Source: an uncultured Mediterraneibacter sp.
GTDB lineage: Bacteria; Bacillota; Clostridia; Lachnospirales; Lachnospiraceae
Length of the DNA: 41,593 bases
Direction: 5' to 3'
NCBI GenBank assembly: GCA_944381935.1
Contig: CALWMN010000022.1
Span: 1 to 41,593, forward strand
The notes beneath the pieces are model-generated. The model was not told the DNA's origin. It ran no database searches and was given only the letters and a program-made list of their open reading frames with translations. This document shows positions 26,504 to 35,200 of this stretch, one piece after another (position 1 is the first letter of the stretch; each line of letters starts with the position of its first letter). Made by a program: the position numbers and the translations under genes.

Positions 26504-26871
26504 TGCTTCTCCCCCTTTAAAGTCTTCTGCATCATTTCCAGTGTTTCGTCATCGCTGAAACCAAGCTGATGCATTTGTTCAAAAAAATCCCGGATATGCT
26601 GTTGTGCAAGTTCCGTCTTCATTTTTTTGAGCATCGTTTCATCTTCCGTGATAAAGCGTCCGCTCGTCCTCTGAGAATATACAAGTCCGCTCCGCTCCAG
26701 CTCAGAGAGCGCCTTCTGCATCGTGTTCGGATTCACTGCTGCATCCAGCGCCAGATCGCGGACAGAAGGTATCTTGTCCCCGGGTTTATAAACACCGGAG
26801 ATGATGTCATGTTGAATACGCTCCATTAACTGCAGATAGATAGGGCGGTCATTGTCTAAATCCCATGGCAT
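26500..26871 (-). CDS. GntR-family (YtrA subfamily) repressor
   Basis: A 123-residue protein: an N-terminal winged helix (PIYLQLMERIQHDIISGVYK, then KIPSVRDLALDAAVNPNTMQ and RTSGRFITED) plus a short helical tail, the compact YtrA layout without a large effector domain. The ATG at 26871 follows GAGG by seven bases. YtrA-type regulators repress their own operon with the ABC genes, and a 22-bp palindrome sits over the promoter at 26900-26921. First gene of the gntR-ATPase-permease operon. Confidence 0.92.
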   Translation of the reverse strand: MPWDLDNDRPIYLQLMERIQHDIISGVYKPGDKIPSVRDLALDAAVNPNTMQKALSELERSGLVYSQRTSGRFITEDETMLKKMKTELAQQHIRDFFEQMHQLGFSDDETLEMMQKTLKGEKQ

Positions 26872-26899
26872 CAAATCACCTCGTTTTCTTTCCTGTTAA

Positions 26900-26921
26900 T
26901 TGTATTACCTGTGTAATACAA
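26900..26921. promoter_or_regulatory. Palindromic operator of the GntR-ABC operon
   Basis: TTGTATTAC (26900-26908), four bases, GTAATACAA (26913-26921): a perfect 9-bp inverted repeat that covers the transcription start and touches the -10. It is the likely site of autorepression by the YtrA-like protein. Confidence 0.8.
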
Positions 26922-26949
26922 TCGTACACTGAAAGAGAAGGACTGTCAA
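26921..26949 (-). promoter_or_regulatory. Promoter of the GntR-ABC operon
   Basis: On the minus strand, TTGACA (26944-26949), 17-bp spacer, TACGAT (26921-26926). The -35 overlaps the stop codon of nfo upstream. Confidence 0.65.
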
Positions 26950-27863
26950 GAGCCAACACCGTTTTCGCAGGCATCGATGATCTCTTCTTTCAACCGTCTG
27001 CGGAATGTGCCTTCCCTTAGCATCTGGATTTCATACCTATATGGGGCATACGATTTTTTCGGATGAGAGGGGGAAGGGATATAGGGTGTTTCCAGGATTT
27101 TGGGTATGCCATCGAAATCAGGATGGCGGACAATGTAATGCAGCGCGTCAAATCCAATGTGGCCGAAACCGATGTTTTCATGCCGGTCTTTCTGCGCCCC
27201 GGACGGATTCTTGCTGTCATTGATATGGAATACGGCGATCTGATCCTTCCCGAGCAGACGGTCAAATTCATCTATGACATCGTCAAAATGCCGGACAATA
27301 TCGTAGCCGCTGTCGCTTGTGTGGCAGGTGTCGAAACAGACGCGCAGCTTTTCGTTGTGTGCAACCCCGTCATAAATGCGGGCGAGCTCTTCAAAAGAAC
27401 GCCCGATCTCGGAACCCTTTCCTGCCATTGTCTCCAGGGCGATCAGACAGTCCGTATCCGCAGTCAGGACTTCATTGAGTCCCTTGACGATCTGGGAAAT
27501 TCCCGCGTCAACGCCTGCGCCCACATGGGCGCCGGGATGGAGGATGAGGGTGTGGCTTTTACAGCTTATCGTGCGCTCAATCTCTTTGGCGAGAAATTCC
27601 ACTGCGAGGGAGAAAGTCTCAGGCTTTACAGAGTTCCCGAGATTGATGATATAGGGGGCGTGGACGATAATCTCCCGGATTCCGTGTTCATGCATGTATT
27701 CCCACGCCGGTTCGATGTTTAATTCGCTGATTTCCTTTCTGCGGGTATTCTGGGGGGCGCCGGTATAAAACATAAATGTGTCGGCTCCGTAAGAGACGGC
27801 TTCCTTTGCGGAGCCCAGGAGCATTTCCCTGCCGCTCATGCCGACATGTGATCCTATTATCAT
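26946..27863 (-). CDS. nfo: Endonuclease IV (AP endonuclease)
   Basis: A 305-residue TIM-barrel enzyme that cuts DNA 5' of abasic sites in base excision repair, using a three-zinc centre. Metal-ligand motifs are visible in order: [69 protein letters not shown] and ILETPY. The length is slightly above the usual 280-300 residues because of a basic C-terminal tail. AAAGG lies about ten bases before the ATG. Single gene, upstream of the GntR-ABC operon on the same strand and divergent from argS. Confidence 0.95.
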   Translation of the reverse strand: MIIGSHVGMSGREMLLGSAKEAVSYGADTFMFYTGAPQNTRRKEISELNIEPAWEYMHEHGIREIIVHAPYIINLGNSVKPETFSLAVEFLAKEIERTISCKSHTLILHPGAHVGAGVDAGISQIVKGLNEVLTADTDCLIALETMAGKGSEIGRSFEELARIYDGVAHNEKLRVCFDTCHTSDSGYDIVRHFDDVIDEFDRLLGKDQIAVFHINDSKNPSGAQKDRHENIGFGHIGFDALHYIVRHPDFDGIPKILETPYIPSPSHPKKSYAPYRYEIQMLREGTFRRRLKEEIIDACENGVGS

Positions 27864-27981
27864 ATCATAACTGCCTTTCCATTCTGAATTTGGGAGCCAT
27901 CTTGCAGAGTTTCCCCTTTTGTATTATAAAGTTCAGAGATCATATGTGCAAGCAGGACCGGGAAAAAGTTCCGGGAAGGAC

Positions 27982-28010
27982 TTCCGCAAGCATGGAAATC
28001 ATGGTATACT
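27982..28010 (+). promoter_or_regulatory. Promoter candidate of argS
   Basis: A weak -35 TTCCGC (27982-27987), 17-bp spacer, good -10 TATACT (28005-28010). Confidence 0.45.
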
Positions 28011-28042
28011 GTCAATCATACGGATGAAGGAGTGTGGGAAAA

Positions 28043-29809
28043 TTGAAAACGTTACTGGAATTGATCACGATAGATACAAAAAAAGCATTCCGCGAATCGG
28101 GATACGATGAGGAACTGGCGAAGGTCACGCTGTCCAACCGCCCGGATCTGTGCGAATACCAGTGCAACGGTGCGATGGCAGGGGCAAAGCAGTATAAAAA
28201 GGCTCCCTTTATGATCGCGGATGACGTGGCAGGATATTTAAAGAGGAGCCCCTGCTTTGAATCGGTCGATGTGGTGAAGCCGGGATTTATCAATCTGAAG
28301 CTTGACCCGGAGTTTGTCGCTTCCTATCTCAATGCGATGGCCTCGGATGGCAGGCTGGGCGTAAACGAGGTGGAAATGCCGAAAACAATCCTTATTGATT
28401 ACGGTGGCCCGAATGTGGCAAAACCTCTTCATGTGGGACACCTGCGTTCCGCGATCATAGGGGAAAGCATCAAGCGGATCGCAAGAATGAAAGGGAACCG
28501 GGTAATCGGAGACATTCATCTTGGCGACTGGGGATACCAGATGGGACTGATTATTACAGAGCTTAAGAAGAGAAAACCCGAGCTTCCGTATTTTGACGAT
28601 CAGTATGAGGGAGAATATCCGAAGGAGGCGCCGTTTACGATCAGTGAGCTGGAGGAGATCTATCCCACGGCAAGCGCCTACGCAAAAGAGCATGAGGATT
28701 ACAGGGAAGAAGCATTGCATGCGACCTATCTTCTGCAGAACGGGCACAGGGGATACACTGCCATCTGGAATCATATCATGGCGGTTTCCGTTGCAGACTT
28801 AAAGAAAAATTACCGGCGGCTTAATGTGGAGTTTGACCTCTGGAAAGGGGAGGCGGACGCCCAGAAATACATTCCCGACATGGTGCAGATGTTAAAGGAG
28901 AAAGGATATGCCCGCTACGACGAGGGGGCGCTTGTGGTGGATGTGCAGGAAGAGGGCGACAATATGGAAGTGCCGCCCTGCATGATCCTGAAATCGGACG
29001 GCGCTGCCCTGTATGATACGACGGATCTGGCAACTCTCGTGGAGAGGGAGAAGGATTACCATCCGGATGAAGTGATCTATGTAGTGGATAAGCGGCAGGA
29101 GCTCCACTTTATACAGGTATTCCGCTGTGCGAAAAAGACCGGGATCGTGCCCCGCAAGACGGAGCTTAAGTTCCTGGGATTCGGAACGATGAACGGAAAG
29201 GACGGAAAACCTTTCAAGACAAGGGAAGGCGGGGTCATGCGCCTGGAGAATCTGATCCGGGAAATCAATGAAGAGATGTATAAAAAGATCATGGACAACC
29301 GGACGGTTGCGGAGGAAGAAGCAGAGCGCACTGCCCGGATTGTCGGACTTGCGGCAATCAAGTACGGCGACCTGTCCAACCAGGCGTCCAAGGATTATAT
29401 CTTTGATGTGGACAGGTTTACTTCCTTTGAGGGGAACACGGGACCCTATATCCTTTATACGATCGTCCGCATCAAATCAATTCTGAATAAATACCGGGAA
29501 AGCGGCGGCAGCCTGGAAGGAAAACAGATTCTTGCCGCCGGTAGCGTGTACGAGAAAGCGCTGATGCTCCAGGTGCTCAAATACAACGATGTGATAGACA
29601 CGGTTTATGAGGAGACTGCTCCCCACAGGCTCTGTGCCTATATCTATGACTTGGCGAATGAGTTTAACAAATTTTATCACGAGACAAAAATCCTCTCAGA
29701 GGAAGACGAAACGAGAAAATCTGGATATATCGCGCTTCTGGTCCTTACGAAGGAAGTGCTGGAAACATGCATCGGACTTCTTGGATTCGATGCACCGGAA
29801 AGGATGTAA
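28043..29809 (+). CDS. argS: Arginyl-tRNA synthetase
   Basis: A 588-residue class I synthetase that charges tRNA-Arg. The N-terminal additional domain (about 1-110) precedes the HIGH-type motif H-V-G-H at residue 130 (GGPNVAKPLHVGHLRSAIIG). KMSKS is replaced by the degenerate GKPFKTREGG, which is common in ArgRS. The C-terminal anticodon-binding domain ends ETCIGLLGFDAPERM. I chose TTG at 28043, ten bases after AAGGAG, because it gives the family-like start (M)KTLLELIT; the GTG at 28034 is too close to the ribosome binding site. alaX starts shortly after the stop. Confidence 0.95.
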   Translation: MKTLLELITIDTKKAFRESGYDEELAKVTLSNRPDLCEYQCNGAMAGAKQYKKAPFMIADDVAGYLKRSPCFESVDVVKPGFINLKLDPEFVASYLNAMASDGRLGVNEVEMPKTILIDYGGPNVAKPLHVGHLRSAIIGESIKRIARMKGNRVIGDIHLGDWGYQMGLIITELKKRKPELPYFDDQYEGEYPKEAPFTISELEEIYPTASAYAKEHEDYREEALHATYLLQNGHRGYTAIWNHIMAVSVADLKKNYRRLNVEFDLWKGEADAQKYIPDMVQMLKEKGYARYDEGALVVDVQEEGDNMEVPPCMILKSDGAALYDTTDLATLVEREKDYHPDEVIYVVDKRQELHFIQVFRCAKKTGIVPRKTELKFLGFGTMNGKDGKPFKTREGGVMRLENLIREINEEMYKKIMDNRTVAEEEAERTARIVGLAAIKYGDLSNQASKDYIFDVDRFTSFEGNTGPYILYTIVRIKSILNKYRESGGSLEGKQILAAGSVYEKALMLQVLKYNDVIDTVYEETAPHRLCAYIYDLANEFNKFYHETKILSEEDETRKSGYIALLVLTKEVLETCIGLLGFDAPERM

Positions 29810-29830
29810 TACTCTATGGAAGGAGAGCTT

Positions 29831-31033
29831 ATGACGGAGAAGCTGTTTTACCGTGACAGCCATCTCAAAACATTTACAGGAAAGGTGACGGCGTGTACCA
29901 GGGCCGGAGAGTATTATGCGGCAGAGCTTGACCGGACGGCGTTTTTCCCGGAAGGCGGAGGGCAGTATGCGGATACGGGAACACTCGGAGGCGTCCGCGT
30001 TCTGGATGTCCAGGAGAGGGGAGGGCATATCCTTCATATGACGGAGGCGCCTCTGGAGCCGGGACAGCAAGTGGAAGGCCGTATTGACTGGGAAGAACGG
30101 TTCATGAAGATGCAGCAGCATACCGGGGAGCACATCGTGTCGGGACTGATCCATGCCAGATTCGGGTACCGCAATGTCGGATTCCATCTCGGCAGCGAGG
30201 ACTGTACGATGGATTTTGACGGCGAGATATCCAGGGAAGAGCTGTCTCAGATTGAACTTGAGGCGAACCGTGCGGTGTGGAAGAATCTTGAAGTCCGGGT
30301 CCTGTATCCTTCCGGCGAAGAACTGGAACAGATGGAATACCGCAGCAAGATCGAGATAGAGGGGCAGGTAAGGATCGTAGTCATACCCGGGTATGACGTG
30401 TGCGCCTGCTGCGCGCCCCATGTGGACTATACAGGGGAGATCGGCATTATCAAGCTGACGGATGTGCAGCGGTATAAGGGAGGCGCCCGTGTGACCATGC
30501 TCTGCGGCGTGCGCGCCCTGGCGGATTATGTGTGTAAACAGGAGCAGGCGGCAGACATATCAGCGCTTCTGTGCGCGAAGCAAAATGAGATCGCAAATGC
30601 CGTGCATCATTTAAAGGATGAAACCCAGGAGCTGAAGGCAGAAATCACGCGAAAAGAGAAGAAGCTTGTTGAATACCGCGCCCGGATGGTGCCGGATGAG
30701 GAAGAGGTTGTCTGCATCTTTTCTGAACATATAGGAGGAGAATCGATGCGCATGCTCATGAACCATATCCTGGAACATGCCGAGTCAGACGGGGCAGGAA
30801 AGACCGGTACAGAAAGAAAGCTGTGCGCGGTCTTTCACGGGAATGATGGCGGCGGATACCGGTATGTGATCGGCAGCAGGAGGCTGGATATGCGTCCGTT
30901 TGTGAAGGCGTTTAACGCAGCCTTTGGAGGACGGGGCGGAGGGCGTCCTGAGATGGTACAGGGGTCCGTGAGCGGAAAGCGCGAAGAGATGAAAGCCTGG
31001 ATTCTGGAGAAAGCGGGGAAGATGGAGGAATGA
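29831..31033 (+). CDS. Alanyl-tRNA editing protein (AlaX) with DHHA1 domain
   Basis: A 400-residue stand-alone AlaRS editing homologue that hydrolyses mischarged Ser- or Gly-tRNA-Ala. RTAFFPEGGGQYADTG is the N-terminal AlaX signature. Zinc ligands are His97 and His101 (QQHTGEH) and Cys193 and His197 (CACCAPH). A coiled-coil region (about 255-285) leads to a C-terminal DHHA1-like domain ending in FGGRGGGRPEMVQGS. AAGGAGAGC sits before the ATG at 29831; the earlier in-frame ATG at 29816 has no such site. It follows argS by 21 bp, and its stop overlaps the next start (ATGA), so the three genes form one operon. Confidence 0.92.
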   Translation: MTEKLFYRDSHLKTFTGKVTACTRAGEYYAAELDRTAFFPEGGGQYADTGTLGGVRVLDVQERGGHILHMTEAPLEPGQQVEGRIDWEERFMKMQQHTGEHIVSGLIHARFGYRNVGFHLGSEDCTMDFDGEISREELSQIELEANRAVWKNLEVRVLYPSGEELEQMEYRSKIEIEGQVRIVVIPGYDVCACCAPHVDYTGEIGIIKLTDVQRYKGGARVTMLCGVRALADYVCKQEQAADISALLCAKQNEIANAVHHLKDETQELKAEITRKEKKLVEYRARMVPDEEEVVCIFSEHIGGESMRMLMNHILEHAESDGAGKTGTERKLCAVFHGNDGGGYRYVIGSRRLDMRPFVKAFNAAFGGRGGGRPEMVQGSVSGKREEMKAWILEKAGKMEE

Positions 31034-31947
31034 ACCATATTTACAGAAAGAATCCCTTCTGGAGCCTGGCCGGTCCGCTTCTTGCATACTGGGGGATACA
31101 GCTGGCTGTTGAGTTCGTCATACAGTTCATCATACAGGCCCCATATATATCAGAACTTTTGCTTGAAATGATGTCGTCGGGAGAGGAACTCTCAATAGAA
31201 GCATATCTGGCAGGACTTGCTCCGGCATATGAGATGCTGATCCGGTATCAGGCGGAGATCACAGGAGTATCTGCCCTGTGCACGCTTCCGCTCACGGTGC
31301 TCCTGTTCAGGAAGGACAGAGAGCTTGAGAAATCACTTGGGATTGAACCGGCGGTGAAGATACCGCTTCTGAAATACTGGCCCATTGCCGTGTTCGCGGC
31401 GGCGGGGAGCATTGGCGTCACCTGCCTGTCGGCAATGGCACAGGCTGCGCTTTACGATGCCGAATATCAGCAGGCTGCGCAAAGCATCTATGCATCCCCT
31501 TTCCTGATCCAGATCCTTACGGTGGGGATTATCATTCCTCTTGCGGAAGAATTTATGTTCAGGGGAATCCTGTTTAAGCGACACAGGGAAAACCAGAAAT
31601 TCTGGTATTCGGCGATATGGTCCTCTGTGTTTTTCTCCCTGATGCATACAAACACCATTCAGATGATATACAGTTTTCTTCTGGGGCTTCTGCTCTGTTA
31701 TCTGTATGAGAGATTCGGATCATTTAAGGCTCCGGCAGCGCTCCATATTGCACTCAACCTCTGGTCCCTTGTGTCTACCGAGGCGGGCGTCTTTGCGTGG
31801 CTGTCGAAAGATCCGCTCAGGATGGCTGTGGCAGTCATTATCAGCGCGTTTATCTGTTCGGCAATGTTTGTGTACATTCAGCAGATGACATACAGGGGAC
31901 GTGAGGATCCACCGGAGGAAAAGAAGAATTTCGGGGATTTGTTTTGA
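31030..31947 (+). CDS. CPBP family intramembrane metalloprotease
   Basis: A 305-residue membrane protein with about eight hydrophobic segments. The CPBP (CAAX protease/Abi) motifs are intact: E-E-F-M-F-R (Glu173, Glu174, Arg178), FSLMHTNTIQMIYSFLLG with its His, and ALHIALNLWS with the second His and Asn. Related enzymes process prenylated proteins or bacteriocin-linked peptides; no peptide substrate is visible here. Coupled by ATGA to alaX. A terminator follows at 31972. Confidence 0.9.
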   Translation: MNHIYRKNPFWSLAGPLLAYWGIQLAVEFVIQFIIQAPYISELLLEMMSSGEELSIEAYLAGLAPAYEMLIRYQAEITGVSALCTLPLTVLLFRKDRELEKSLGIEPAVKIPLLKYWPIAVFAAAGSIGVTCLSAMAQAALYDAEYQQAAQSIYASPFLIQILTVGIIIPLAEEFMFRGILFKRHRENQKFWYSAIWSSVFFSLMHTNTIQMIYSFLLGLLLCYLYERFGSFKAPAALHIALNLWSLVSTEAGVFAWLSKDPLRMAVAVIISAFICSAMFVYIQQMTYRGREDPPEEKKNFGDLF

Positions 31948-31971
31948 TAAAAATACAATTTTAAATTGTGT

Positions 31972-32003
31972 GCGGCGGATTGTGAGATCCGCCGCTCTTT
32001 TGT
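31972..32003 (+). terminator. Terminator of argS-alaX-CPBP operon
   Basis: GCGGCGGAT (31972-31980) pairs perfectly with ATCCGCCGC (31987-31995), followed by TCTTTTGTT. Confidence 0.9.
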
Positions 32004-32074
32004 TGCATACAAATGTTAATAAAGCGGGAAGTGGAAATAATTTCAGTAAGGATTCCTATAGTTCTGAAAACGTT

Positions 32075-32130
32075 AAATTATCTGATAATTTATATTTTTT
32101 ATATATAAATTCAAATTATCTGATTATTTA
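32075..32130. promoter_or_regulatory. Two CodY-box-like direct repeats upstream of gltB
   Basis: AAATTATCTGATAATTTA (32075-32092) and AAATTATCTGATTATTTA (32113-32130) differ at one base of 18 and lie 38 bp apart. The core of the first, AATTATCTGATAATT, is palindromic and matches the CodY consensus AATTTTCWGAAAATT at 13 of 15 positions; the second matches at 12. A weaker TTCTGAAAA lies at 32062-32070. They sit about 15-70 bp upstream of the gltB -35. Confidence 0.6.
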
Positions 32131-32143
32131 GAAGAATTTCTTG

Positions 32144-32172
32144 TTTACAAAAAGAAAAAAATGAGGTATAGT
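32144..32172 (+). promoter_or_regulatory. Promoter of gltB-gltD
   Basis: TTTACA (32144-32149), 17-bp spacer, TATAGT (32167-32172), in an AT-rich leader. Confidence 0.75.
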
Positions 32173-32203
32173 CTAGGAAAATGCAAAAGAAAGGACAGCG
32201 ATT

Positions 32204-35200
32204 ATGGAGAAGATAAAGGAAAGTCCGCAGGGATTATACCGGGAAAGCTTCGAGCACGATAACTGCGGTATCGGTGCGATTGTGAATATCAAAGGGGTGA
32301 AAAGCCATCATACTGTGGCAGGGGCCCTTAAGATTGTAGAGAATCTGGAGCACAGGGCAGGAAAGGACGCGGAAGGGAAGACCGGTGACGGCGTCGGCAT
32401 CCTGCTCCAGGTTTCGCATAAGTTTTTCAGTAAGGTCTGTCAGCCGCTGGGGATCCCTCTGCGCGGCGAGAGAGATTACGGAGTCGGGATGTTTTTCCTT
32501 CCCCAGGATGAGCTCAAGAAAAATCAGGCGAAGAATATTTTTGAGGTCATCGTGAAAAAAGAAGGGCTTAACTTCCTCGGCTGGAGAGAGGTTCCCATTC
32601 ACCCGGAGATTCTGGGAAAGACAGCGGTTGACTGTATGCCGTGCATTATGCAGGCCTTTATTGAGAGACCGGAAAAGGTGAAGAAGGGACTTCCTTTTGA
32701 CCGGAAACTCTATGTAGTGCGCAGGATTTTTGAACAGAGCAGCGATGATACGTACGTTGTTTCACTTTCAAGCCGTACGATCGTATATAAAGGTATGTTC
32801 CTTGTAGGGCAGCTTAGACCCTTCTTTGGAGACCTGCAGGATGAAGACTATGAATCCGCGATCGCAATGGTCCACTCAAGGTTCAGCACGAATACTGCCC
32901 CAAGCTGGCAGAGGGCGCATCCGAACCGGTTTATGGTGCACAACGGAGAGATCAATACGATCCGCGGAAATGCGGATAAAATGCGTGCGAGGGAAGAGAC
33001 GATGGAATCCGGGGCGCTCAAGGGAGAGCTTCACAAAGTCCTTCCGGCGATCAATACGTCCGGTTCGGATTCCGCGATGCTTGACAATGCGTTGGAGTTC
33101 ATGGTGATGAGCGGCATGGAGCTTCCGCTTGCGGTGATGATCGCGATTCCTGAGCCGTGGGTGAACAACCGGAGCATGTCCCAGAATAAAAAGGATTTCT
33201 ATCAGTATTATGCGACAATGATGGAACCCTGGGATGGACCTGCATCTATCCTCTTCTCAGACGGAGATGTGATGGGAGCGGTCCTTGACCGCAACGGCCT
33301 GCGGCCGTCCAGATATTATATCACGGATGATGATAACCTGATCCTTTCATCAGAGGTAGGGGTCCTTGATATTGACCCCGGGAAGATCCTGGTAAAGGAA
33401 CGTCTCCATCCCGGCAAGATGCTCTTAGTGGATACGGTTGCAGGAAGAGTGATCGATGATGAAGAACTGAAAGAAAAATATGCGAATGAGGAACCCTACG
33501 GAGAATGGCTGGACAGAAACCTGATTGAGCTGAAGGGGCTTAAGATCCCGAATGTGGATATCCCGAAATATACGAAGGAAGAGTGCACCCGCCTTCAGAA
33601 AGCGTTCGGTTATGCCTATGAAGATGTGAAGACATCCATCCTTACGATGGCGAAAAACGGGGCGGAAGGCATTGCGGCGATGGGAATCGACATCCCGCTG
33701 TCCGTGCTCTCGGAAAAGCGCCAGCCTCTGTTCGGATATTTCAAGCAGCTCTTCGCGCAGGTGACGAATCCTCCCATCGATGCGATCCGTGAGGAGATTG
33801 TCACTTCGACGACCATATATGTGGGAAGGGACGGCAACCTTCTCGAAAAGAAAGAGGAGAACTGCAAGATGCTCCGGGTCAACAACCCGATCCTGACCAA
33901 TACAGACCTGCTCAAGATCAAGCACATGAATGTGGACGGGTTCAAGGTTGCGGAGATTCCGATTACCTACTATAAAAACACCAGCCTGGAGAAAGCGATC
34001 GAATATCTCTTTATTGAGGTGGACAGGGTGATCCGGGAAGGGGCAAATATCCTGATCCTGACGGACCGCGATATGGACGAGTATCACGTGGCGATCCCCT
34101 CTCTCCTCGCAGTATCAGGTCTGCAGCAGCATCTTGTGCGCACGAAGAAGAGGACCTCTGTCGCCATGATCCTGGAAAGCGGGGAGCCAAGGGAGGTTCA
34201 TCACTTTGCAACGCTGCTCGGCTACGGTGCCTGTGCGATCAATCCTTACCTGGCTCATGAGTCTATCCGCCAGCTGATAGAGGCAAGGCTCCTCCACAAA
34301 GATTATTACGCAGCGGTAGACGACTACAACTCTGCCGTGATACACGGGATCATCAAGATTGCTTCCAAGATGGGGATCTCTACGATCCAGTCCTACCAGG
34401 GGGCGAAAATCTTTGAGGCAATCGGACTGAAAGCGGAATTTATCAACCGGTATTTCACCGATACAGTCAGCCGTGTGGGAGGTATTGGCATCGAAGAGAT
34501 CGCGGAGGACTATACAGCTTTCCATACGCAGGCGTTTGACCCGCTCGGCCTTGACTCTGACATGACGCTTGACAGCATGGGAAGGCATAAATATAAAAGC
34601 GGCGGGGAGGAACATCTCTATAATCCCCAGACCATCCATATGCTCCAGCAGTCGACACGGCGCGGAGATTATGAGATGTTCAAAGAGTATACAAGGATGG
34701 TGGATGAAGAGGGAGAGAAGATCAACCTCAGAGGGCAGCTTGATTTTAAATATCCCAGGAAAGGCGTGCCGCTGGAAGAGGTCGAGAGCGTGGATTCCAT
34801 CGTGACGAGATTCAAGACGGGAGCGATGTCATACGGCTCGATCTCAAAAGAGGCGCATGAGACGCTTGCCATCGCCATGAATACGCTGCATGGGAAGTCA
34901 AACAGCGGCGAAGGCGGAGAGGATATCGAACGTCTTGACACGAACCGCTGCTCGGCGATCAAGCAGGTGGCGTCAGGCCGTTTCGGGGTGACGTCCAGAT
35001 ACCTGGTGAGCGCCCAGGAGATCCAGATCAAGATGGCGCAGGGCGCAAAGCCAGGCGAGGGAGGACATCTTCCGGGAGGCAAGGTCTATCCGTGGATTGC
35101 GAAGACACGCCACTCGACACCGGGCGTGAGCCTGATCTCACCGCCTCCGCATCACGATATCTATTCCATTGAGGACCTCGCGCAGTTGATCTATGACTGT

